From assembly GCA_035546355.1 (NCBI GenBank), contig DATKEH010000084.1, positions 1 to 22,752 of the forward strand: DNA of 22,752 bases. The letters run 5' to 3'. This DNA is from DATKEH01 sp035546355 (GTDB lineage: Bacteria > Acidobacteriota > Thermoanaerobaculia > Multivoradales > JAIOJS01). A model generated the notes under the pieces. It ran no database searches. It was not told the DNA's origin and was given only the letters and a program-made list of their open reading frames with translations. The position numbers were made by a program, and so were the translations under genes. Positions 1 to 5,819 of the stretch are shown in pieces (the stretch's first letter is position 1; every line of letters starts with the position of its first letter).

Positions 1-327
1 CTCCAACAGTCGCTTCCCCTCCTCGGTCGCGGTGAGCACCAGCGCCCGCCGGTCGGCGGGCGAGGTGCGGCGTTGCACCAGCCCCTCCCGCACCATGGCC
101 TCGATGGTGCGGCTCATCGTCGGAGTGGCCACCCGCTCTGCCGCGGCCAGCTCACCTAGGCTGCGGGGGCCGCCGTAGACCAGCACCGACAGCGCCGACA
201 GCCGCGCCCCGGTGACGCCGTCGTCGTCGTCGTCGCGGCTGATGCGGCGCAGCAGGTGGATGGCGACGGAGTTGAGGCGGTTGGCGAGGGCGCTCAGGCG
301 CGGGGAAGGGGGAGCGGAATCGGGCAT
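1..327 (-). CDS. MarR-family transcriptional regulator (partial, C-terminus off the window)
   Basis: The reading frame begins with ATG at 325-327 and runs off the left edge, giving 109 residues. A short hydrophilic N-terminus with an Asp-rich stretch around residues 34-38 leads into a winged helix-turn-helix of the MarR type. The recognition region shows the pattern LGELA...ATPTMSRTIEAMV, followed by the wing signature SPADRRALVLTATEEG. Family knowledge: MarR proteins are dimeric repressors that usually bind palindromes in their own divergent promoter regions and are released by small phenolic or oxidised ligands. The ligand here is unknown. The AT-rich upstream region carries an inverted repeat at 349-359, so autoregulation and control of the divergent methyltransferase gene are reasonable inferences. 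The Shine-Dalgarno is weak. Confidence 0.88.
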   Translation of the reverse strand, partial: MPDSAPPSPRLSALANRLNSVAIHLLRRISRDDDDDGVTGARLSALSVLVYGGPRSLGELAAAERVATPTMSRTIEAMVREGLVQRRTSPADRRALVLTATEEGKRLLE

Positions 328-348
328 CCATATAGCTCTGCTAATAAG

Positions 349-359
349 TAGCTAAGCTA
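349..359. promoter_or_regulatory. Candidate MarR operator (inverted repeat in marR upstream region)
   Basis: TAGCT-A-AGCTA is a perfect 5-bp inverted repeat around one base. It lies in an AT-rich patch (about 328-368) that contrasts strongly with the surrounding GC-rich DNA, 22 bases upstream of the marR start codon. MarR regulators commonly bind short palindromes of this form. Binding is inferred, not shown. Confidence 0.45.
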
Positions 360-482
360 ACTATAGGCATGCCGCCGCCGCCGGTCAAGGGGAACGGAGG
401 AGCGCGGACCTGCGAGCTCGAGGGCCCAGGCGCCACCCTGTCGCCAGCCGCGATGTGGGTAGGATGGGAGAGCTCGGCGGCC

Positions 483-512
483 AAAAAAAGCCCCGCCGGA
501 GGGAAGGCGGGG
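483..512 (-). terminator. Rho-independent terminator reading leftward
   Basis: Read on the minus strand, a 7-bp perfect stem (CCCCGCC / GGCGGGG, + strand 491-497 and 506-512) with an 8-nt loop is followed by one C and then seven Ts. This is a textbook intrinsic terminator. It sits upstream of marR and just before the plus-strand methyltransferase start. It therefore cannot serve either neighbouring gene as a normal 3' terminator. It may insulate marR from antisense transcription, act as an attenuator in a long marR leader, or be a relic of a lost gene. Confidence 0.6.
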
Positions 513-571
513 GGAGGAGGAAACCGGAGATTGTCTCGCTCTCGAAGCTTTCTACGGAAGGGAGCGGCGAA

Positions 572-1375
572 GTGTTTGTCGGGCGACACGGGCTGAGGCG
601 GCGGGTCGGGCACGGCTACCGGCGGGACTGGCTGGAGCTGGGTGCGAACGAGCCCTACTTCGCCGTGCTGACCGAGGAGCGGTACCTGCGAGAGCGCCTC
701 GACGAGTCGGCGCGGCAGTCCTTCTGGGCGTCCGGGGAAGCGCATGTGGAGCGGCTGGCGGGTCTGGTGCGCGACCACTTCAGGTTCGAGCTGCGGCCGC
801 AGCGCGCGCTCGACTACGGCTGCGGGGTGGGTCGGGTGCTGCTGCCGCTGGCGCGGCGGTCGCTGCGGGCGGTGGGGGCCGACGTCTCGCCCGCCATGCT
901 GGCCGAGGCGCGGCGCGCCTGCGAGGAGCGGGGGCTCGACGGCGTCGACCTGGTGGAGATCGGGGAGGACCTGGCGGCGCTGTCGGGCGACTTCGACCTG
1001 GTGCACAGCTTCGCCCTGCTGCAGCATCTGCCGGCGGCGGCGGGCATGGAGCTGATCGCGGGGCTGCTGGAGCGGCTGGTGCCGGGCGGCCTCGCCATGC
1101 TGCACGTCACCTACGCCCGGCCGCCGACGGGGCTCGGTCGGGCGCTGCTGCGCCGCTGGCGCGGCGTCGCGCCCTCGCTGCGGGGCGCTGCCAACCTCCT
1201 CGCCGGCCGCCGCTGGGGCGAACCCTACATGCAGATGAACGCCTACGACGTGGGCGCCGTGCTCACCCTGCTCCGCGACACCGGCTGCCAGCGGATCTTC
1301 ACCACCTTCACCGACCACGGCGGCATGCGGGGCGTGATGCTGATCGCCGCCAAGCGGTCGGTCCCGTCGCTCTGA
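572..1375 (+). CDS. Class I SAM-dependent methyltransferase
   Basis: The product is a 267-residue Rossmann-fold methyltransferase. The SAM-binding motif I is seen as LDYGCGVGR near residues 80-88. It is followed by an acidic strand end (VGADVSPAMLAEARR), a motif II/III-like FDLVHSFALLQHLP, and LVPGGLAMLHVTY. I chose the GTG at 572 because GGAAGGGAG lies 6-14 bases before it. The open frame extends to an ATG at 455, but that extension is a basic low-complexity stretch that would read through a terminator-like hairpin. The substrate cannot be deduced. It lies divergent from marR and ends about 150 bases before the cytochrome gene, so it may be an unrelated neighbour. Confidence 0.8.
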   Translation: MFVGRHGLRRRVGHGYRRDWLELGANEPYFAVLTEERYLRERLDESARQSFWASGEAHVERLAGLVRDHFRFELRPQRALDYGCGVGRVLLPLARRSLRAVGADVSPAMLAEARRACEERGLDGVDLVEIGEDLAALSGDFDLVHSFALLQHLPAAAGMELIAGLLERLVPGGLAMLHVTYARPPTGLGRALLRRWRGVAPSLRGAANLLAGRRWGEPYMQMNAYDVGAVLTLLRDTGCQRIFTTFTDHGGMRGVMLIAAKRSVPSL

Positions 1376-1456
1376 GCCGCGGCCGATGACCGGTGGCCGC
1401 CCCCGGGGGTGGCGCCGCCTCACCCCACGGCGCGTGGCCGATCCGATAGCATCGCG

Positions 1457-1499
1457 GCAGCATTCGCTGCGAGCAGCGGAAGGGGGCGCGGTCGCCCCC
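1457..1499 (+). promoter_or_regulatory. Tandem hairpins in the leader of the CbcL-like gene
   Basis: Two adjacent perfect inverted repeats precede the start codon at 1530. The first is GCAGC/GCTGC (1457-1461 and 1466-1470, 4-nt loop). The second is GGGGGCG/CGCCCCC (1482-1488 and 1493-1499, 4-nt loop). Neither has a T-tract. A possible -10 (TAGCAT, 1447-1452) lies just upstream, without a convincing -35. If transcription starts near 1459, the hairpins would lie in the 5' leader. They could affect translation or stability; function is inferred only. Confidence 0.3.
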
Positions 1500-1529
1500 G
1501 CGACGGCTGCTCTTCCCGGAGGGTTCCGC

Positions 1530-3485
1530 ATGCCCGACCCGACCTTCCCGGCACCGCTTCGCCGCGCCTCCGCCCTGGTGCCGTGCGCGCTGTTGCTCGC
1601 GCTGCTGGCGCCCGGCCCGGCTGCGGGACAGGAGTGCAGCGACTGCCACGACGGCGTGGCCGTGACCTCGCCGATGCACGCCTCGTTCGGCTGCGCCGAC
1701 TGCCACTCCGACGTCGACCTCGAGGTCCATCCCGATCTGCCGGTAGAGCTGTCGGGTCAGGCGGTCTGCGGCCAATGCCACGAGGCCGGCGAGTCGGTGG
1801 CGGCGAGCGCGCACGCCGACATCGGCTGCGCCGACTGCCACGGCGCCGCCCACCAGGTGCTGCCGCCGGCCGATCCGGCGTCGCCGATGGCGCCGGTCAA
1901 CCAGGTGCAGACCTGCGGCGGTTGCCACGATGCCCCGGAGGTGCTCGAGGATTACCTGGGCAGCATCCACGCCCGGGCGCTGCTCAAGTCGGGACTGACC
2001 CAGGCCGCCCCCTCGTGCAGCGACTGCCACGGCAGCCACCAGGTGCTGGCGGTCGAGGAGCCGGAGTCGCGCGTCTCCTGGCGGCACGTGCCCGAGACCT
2101 GCGGCTCCTGCCACCAGGGGGTGCTGCGGGAGTGGCTGGAGCTCAGCGCCCACGGCACCGCCTGGCGTGCGGGCGAGCAGGAGGCGCCGGTGTGCACCAC
2201 CTGCCACCGGTCGCACGAGATCGTCCAGCCGACGCTCGACGCGCCCCGCCTCGCCTTCCCCGACGACTGCGGCGGCTGCCACCGCGCCGAGCTGGGGAGC
2301 TACCGCGACAGCTTTCACGGCCAGGCCACCGACCTCGGCTTCCTCACCGCCGCCACCTGCTCCGACTGCCATACGCCGCACGCCAACCTGCCGGCGGGCG
2401 ACGAGCGCTCCAGCGTGCACCCCGCCAACCTGCAGGAGACCTGCGGCCAGTGCCACGGCAGGGTGACCGCAGCCTTCGCCAGCTTCGATCCCCACTCCGA
2501 CCCCACCGATCGCCAGCGCAACGCGGCCGTCTACTGGATCTGGCTGTTCATGACGGCCCTGCTGATCGGCGTCTTCGCCTTCTTCACGCTGCACGCGCTG
2601 CTCTGGCTGCAGCGCATCCTGGTCGGTTGGCGACGCGGCGAGCTGCAGCTCGGCCAGCAGGGCGACGGCCCCTGGGTGCGCCGCTTCCGGCGCAGTCAGA
2701 TCTGGACCCACGTGGTGGTGGTGGTGACCTTCCTGCTGCTCGCCGCCACCGGGTTGCCCCTCAAGTTCCACGCCACCGGCTGGGCGAGCGGCATCGCCGA
2801 GGTCTTCGGCGGCCTCGGCGGCACGCGTACGGTCCACCGCATCGCCGCGGTGCTGACCTTCGGGTACTTCGCCTTCCACGTCGCGCAGCTGATCCGCCGT
2901 GGCGTGGTGCACCAGGAGCCCGGGCTGCTATGGGGCTGGAAGTCGCTGGTGCCGCGCGGCAAGGACCTGCGCGACCTGTGGCAGAACGTGTGCTGGTTCC
3001 TCTACCTCGGCAGGCGACCGCAGCTCGACCGATGGACGTACTGGGAGAAGTTCGACTACTTCGCCGTGTTCTGGGGCGTCGCCATCATCGGCTTCTCGGG
3101 GTTGGTGCTGTGGTTCCCCAAGGCGTTCACCGAGGTCTTCCCCGGTTGGTTCCTCAACGCCGCCCACGTGGTGCACAGCGACGAGGCGCTTCTCGCCACC
3201 GGCTTCATCTTCATATTCCATTTCTTCCACACCCACCTGCGGCCGGAGAGCTTCCCCCTCGACCCGGTGATCTTCACCGGCAGGATGCCGCTCGCACGGT
3301 TCCGGGAGGAGCGGCCGCTCGAGTATCAGCGGCTGGTGGACGAGGGCCGGCTCGACGAGGTCCTGGACGAGCCGCCGACGGAGCGGGAGATGACGCTGGC
3401 GCGCACCTTCGGGTTCACCGCCGTGGCGATCGGCCTGCTGCTGGCGATCGCCATCCTGGTGGGGCTGCTCGGCGGCGGGTACTGA
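1530..3485 (+). CDS. cbcL: CbcL-like inner-membrane quinol dehydrogenase: 11-heme cytochrome c fused to cytochrome b
   Basis: The 651-residue protein starts at ATG 1530, behind GGAGGG (1518-1523), with a signal peptide ending near AAGQ (residue 34). Eleven CXXCH motifs lie between residues 36 and 309. From about residue 333 there are six membrane helices of the HydC/FdnI-like di-heme cytochrome b type. Histidines are suitably placed in helices around THVVVVV, VHRIAAV...FHVAQ, and HSDEAL...FHFFHTHL. Known for the family: Geobacter CbcL (usually described with nine c hemes) oxidises menaquinol and passes electrons to periplasmic cytochromes at low redox potential. The same architecture in the same order, with two more heme motifs, supports an equivalent role. 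The gene appears monocistronic and converges on the ImcH-like gene across a repeat cluster. The gene name is by architecture, not proven orthology. Confidence 0.82.
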   Translation: MPDPTFPAPLRRASALVPCALLLALLAPGPAAGQECSDCHDGVAVTSPMHASFGCADCHSDVDLEVHPDLPVELSGQAVCGQCHEAGESVAASAHADIGCADCHGAAHQVLPPADPASPMAPVNQVQTCGGCHDAPEVLEDYLGSIHARALLKSGLTQAAPSCSDCHGSHQVLAVEEPESRVSWRHVPETCGSCHQGVLREWLELSAHGTAWRAGEQEAPVCTTCHRSHEIVQPTLDAPRLAFPDDCGGCHRAELGSYRDSFHGQATDLGFLTAATCSDCHTPHANLPAGDERSSVHPANLQETCGQCHGRVTAAFASFDPHSDPTDRQRNAAVYWIWLFMTALLIGVFAFFTLHALLWLQRILVGWRRGELQLGQQGDGPWVRRFRRSQIWTHVVVVVTFLLLAATGLPLKFHATGWASGIAEVFGGLGGTRTVHRIAAVLTFGYFAFHVAQLIRRGVVHQEPGLLWGWKSLVPRGKDLRDLWQNVCWFLYLGRRPQLDRWTYWEKFDYFAVFWGVAIIGFSGLVLWFPKAFTEVFPGWFLNAAHVVHSDEALLATGFIFIFHFFHTHLRPESFPLDPVIFTGRMPLARFREERPLEYQRLVDEGRLDEVLDEPPTEREMTLARTFGFTAVAIGLLLAIAILVGLLGGGY

Positions 3486-3497
3486 GTCTCGTCGGAC

Positions 3498-3523
3498 GGG
3501 CCGGCACAGAGGCCGGCCCCTAC
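3498..3523. repeat. Dispersed hairpin repeat, copy A
   Basis: GGGCCGGC and GCCGGCCC form a perfect 8-bp stem with a 6-nt loop (ACAGAG), followed by CCTAC-type flanking sequence. It lies just after the CbcL-like stop codon. Near-identical units lie at 3582-3610 and 7217-7240, all between convergent genes. It has no T-tract, so it is a REP-like element or a weak bidirectional terminator. Confidence 0.7.
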
Positions 3524-3548
3524 GGCGAGGCGTCGTCACACGGACGGT

Positions 3549-3610
3549 CGTAGGGGCGGCCCTCCGCGGCCGCCCGGGAACGGGCCGGCACAGAGGCCGT
3601 CCCTGCCTAC
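3549..3610. repeat. Dispersed hairpin repeat, composite copy B (two hairpins head to head)
   Basis: The left half begins GTAGGG and holds a stem GGGCGGCC/GGCCGCCC with a 6-nt loop (CTCCGC). The right half repeats copy A (GGGCCGGC-ACAGAG-GCCGTCCC, one stem mismatch) and ends CCTAC. The two halves are thus inverted relative to each other, bounded by GTAGGG...CCTAC, as in BIME/REP-type elements. The last bases overlap the ImcH-like stop codon at 3607-3609. Confidence 0.65.
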
Positions 3611-5127
3611 GGCTGCACGCCGGTGTGGCACTCGTAGCAGCCCACCTCGAGCTCCATGCCGCCCAGGTCCTCGGGGTGTTGGAAGTCGAGGCCAGCGGCC
3701 GCCAGGACCTCGCTCTCGGGCCCCTGCGACAGGATGAGGTGGCAGGCGTTGCAGTCGTGGGTCACCGCCACGCCCTCGGCGGAGAGGTGCTGCCCCTCGT
3801 GGCAGCGCATGCAGCCGACGCTCTGGAAGTGCCCGAGGTTGTTCGGATAGGCCGACCAGCTCGCTTTCATCAGCGGGAAGATGTTGCCGGCATACACCTC
3901 CTGCACCGCCGCGATGGAGCGGTCGATGGCCGCACGCTCGCTCTCCCAGGCCTGCGGCCGCTCCAGCCGGTAGTGGTCGGTGATGCGGCTGGCGATCTGT
4001 CGCAACGCCTCCTCCTTGCTCGGGTACTCCTCGGCGAGCGCGCCGACGGCGACGGCCTTGATCGCCGGCAGCCGGCGGTCGATCCTCCCCTGCAGGATGG
4101 CCTCGTCCACCGCCTGGTCGGGGGAGAGGAAGATGTGGCTCGGCCGGTTGTGGCAGTCCATGCAGTCCATCCGCCGCGGCGTCGCGGTCGCCACCTCCGC
4201 CTCGCTCAGCGGGTTGTCGGCGTCCTGATAGATGGTGATCCGCCCGGTGCGGTGGTCGCGGACGCGGATCCAGGGGATCTCCTGCCGCCTCTCGTCGCGG
4301 GCGATGTAGTCGACGTCGACGCCGATGTTCATGTGCCAGTGGATGCCGGCGGTCTGGCCGCTCACCGGGTCGCCGCCGCCGGTCTTGATCAGCAGGTTGA
4401 TCGGCCAGTGGGTGTTGTCCTCGTCGTACAGGAAGTGGTGCCGCTGCCGCTGCTGGGCGCCGTAGATCTTCTCCGGCCAGTGGCACTGCTCGCAGGTCTC
4501 CTGGGCCGGGCGCAGGCTCTCGATCGGGGTCGGGATCGGCCGCGGGTAGGTCTCCGCCGCCGCGGCGTAGATCTGGTAGGCCCCGGAGAGCTTGGACTTG
4601 ACGTACCAGTCCGCGCCGGGGCCGACATGGCACTCGGTGCAGGCGACGCGAGCGTGGGGGGAGCTCTGGTAGGTGACGAACTCGGGCTCCATCACCTGGT
4701 GGCAGGTGGTGCCGCAGAAAGTGACCGATTCGCTGTAGTGGTAGGCGCCGTAGCTGCCGACGGCCATGATGACGGCGAAGACGAGGGTGCCGAGCACGAA
4801 GACGATGGCCGCGTTGCGGTGCCGCGGGTCGTTGAAGTCGAGGCGGGGCCAGCGAGCGACGACCTCGCCCGTACGGCGGACGCGCCGCCAGCGCAGGAAC
4901 ATCCCCAGCGGGATCAACAGCAGCCCTGCCACCAGCACCGGCGGCAGGGCCATGTACATGAAGATGCCGTAGTACGGGTTGGGCTGCGCCGAGTAGAGGC
5001 TCATCACCAGCAGCACGCCGAAGGTGAGGGCCGCGATCAGGGCGATCGCGGCGCCGATGGCGCTGACCGGGTTGTAGCTGAGGTGGGGAAGCTTCTGCTT
5101 GGGGGGTGCTGCAGGCTTCGCGCTCAT
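3607..5127 (-). CDS. imcH: ImcH-like NapC/NirT-family inner-membrane heptaheme cytochrome c
   Basis: This 506-residue protein has three predicted membrane helices (about residues 20-46, 54-80 and 104-135) and then a periplasmic region with seven heme motifs. The first is CX3CH (C138, C142, H143); the other six are CXXCH, beginning at C163 and C212, with the last close to the C-terminus. The block after heme 2 (GPGADWYVKSKLSGAYQ...YPRPI.TPIESLRPA) is characteristic of this family. Length, three helices and seven hemes match Geobacter ImcH, a quinol oxidase needed for reduction of high-potential extracellular acceptors. The ATG at 5127 has GGAGA upstream. A monoheme cytochrome gene lies 134 bases upstream on the same strand, probably in the same transcript. 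Family assignment is firm; strict orthology to ImcH is inference. Confidence 0.85.
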   Translation of the reverse strand: MSAKPAAPPKQKLPHLSYNPVSAIGAAIALIAALTFGVLLVMSLYSAQPNPYYGIFMYMALPPVLVAGLLLIPLGMFLRWRRVRRTGEVVARWPRLDFNDPRHRNAAIVFVLGTLVFAVIMAVGSYGAYHYSESVTFCGTTCHQVMEPEFVTYQSSPHARVACTECHVGPGADWYVKSKLSGAYQIYAAAAETYPRPIPTPIESLRPAQETCEQCHWPEKIYGAQQRQRHHFLYDEDNTHWPINLLIKTGGGDPVSGQTAGIHWHMNIGVDVDYIARDERRQEIPWIRVRDHRTGRITIYQDADNPLSEAEVATATPRRMDCMDCHNRPSHIFLSPDQAVDEAILQGRIDRRLPAIKAVAVGALAEEYPSKEEALRQIASRITDHYRLERPQAWESERAAIDRSIAAVQEVYAGNIFPLMKASWSAYPNNLGHFQSVGCMRCHEGQHLSAEGVAVTHDCNACHLILSQGPESEVLAAAGLDFQHPEDLGGMELEVGCYECHTGVQP

Positions 5128-5261
5128 CGCCGACGGTCTCCGTTGCGGGCGCCGGCTGTCGCCGGCAGGAGAGGATGGCCGGCAGCGGACCGCGCCTTCC
5201 TCGGATTGCCGCTCCGGGGGCGGGGTCCGGGCCCCGACTATCTCACGCCTCGGGAATGGGA

Positions 5262-5648
5262 TCAGTTCCTCGGTCCGGCCAGCCAGGCGGCGAGCGCCTG
5301 CAGCTCCTCGTCGCTACCCTTCCAGCCCTTCTTGTGTACCGCACCGTCGAACTCGACTCGCTGGCTGACGAAGGCGGCGATCCTGTCGGCGTCGTGACGC
5401 TGGCCAACGGTGTCGAGGTCTGGGCCCCGCATCGTCTGCGACGAGGCTCGTGCCTCGATGCCGAGGGAGGCGAGGCCGTGGCACAGGTCGCACTTCTGCG
5501 CCAGGAACAGCGCCTTCCCCTGCTGCGCTGCAGGGCCCGGCTCGGCGGCGGCCGCGTGGCGCGCGGCGAAGGCCGGCAGCGCGGTGGCGAGCACCACCGG
5601 AAAGCCGAGGATGAGGGCGAAGGAGACCAGGGATTGCAGATGTCGCAT
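5262..5648 (-). CDS. Small periplasmic class I monoheme cytochrome c
   Basis: The product has 128 residues. A signal peptide of about 29-34 residues (hydrophobic core to residue 28, ending ALPAFAA) precedes a compact cytochrome c domain. The single heme motif is CDLCH at residues 53-57, and the C-terminal helix (SDEELQALAAWLAG) is typical of class I. The start ATG at 5648 has GAGGAG about 8 bases upstream. The usual axial methionine just before the C-terminal helix is not evident: that position reads HKKGWKG. The nearest Met (residue 73) is much earlier, so the sixth heme ligand is uncertain. It is upstream of, and co-directional with, the ImcH-like gene, so it may carry electrons from that quinol dehydrogenase. 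Confidence 0.8.
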   Translation of the reverse strand: MRHLQSLVSFALILGFPVVLATALPAFAARHAAAAEPGPAAQQGKALFLAQKCDLCHGLASLGIEARASSQTMRGPDLDTVGQRHDADRIAAFVSQRVEFDGAVHKKGWKGSDEELQALAAWLAGPRN

Positions 5649-5717
5649 GGGGCGCGCTCCTCGTCTTCGTTGCCAGCTGACCATACGCAGTCGCAGCGCG
5701 GCCGTCGCCGCGCGCAG

Positions 5718-5761
5718 GGGTGGATGGCCGCCACCTCGCGGGGTGGGCGGGGCGGCCACCC
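5718..5761. promoter_or_regulatory. Two GGGTGG...CCACC inverted repeats between cytochrome c and hemY-type genes
   Basis: In the divergent intergenic region, GGTGG-N7-CCACC (within 5718-5735) is followed by GGGTGG-N9-CCACCC (5741-5761). Similar elements occur upstream of other operons in this window. They are candidate regulator-binding sites, but a purely compositional origin in GC-rich DNA is possible. Confidence 0.25.
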
Positions 5762-5819
5762 GGTCGCGCCTTCCGCCCCCCGCGCCGCGTGTGCGAGAGT
5801 CGGCGCGACGAGGAGGACC

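Noticed and set aside
455..571. N-terminal extension of the methyltransferase to the ATG at 455
   Set aside because: The extension is basic and low-complexity and crosses the hairpin/A-tract at 483-512. GTG 572 has a good ribosome site and gives a normal family length.
1386..1529. Upstream extension of the CbcL-like protein to 1386
   Set aside because: ATG 1530 has a good ribosome site and is directly followed by a signal peptide; an extension would bury the signal peptide.
1635..2460. Regularly spaced TGCCAC words as a possible tandem DNA repeat or CRISPR-like array
   Set aside because: They encode CXXCH heme motifs in frame, spacing varies, and the same pattern occurs in each multiheme gene.
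5106..5819. Extension of the HemY-type protein 238 codons upstream
   Set aside because: It would overlap the minus-strand cytochrome c gene. GTG 5820 has GAGGAGG upstream and places the FAD motif at residue 14 as expected.
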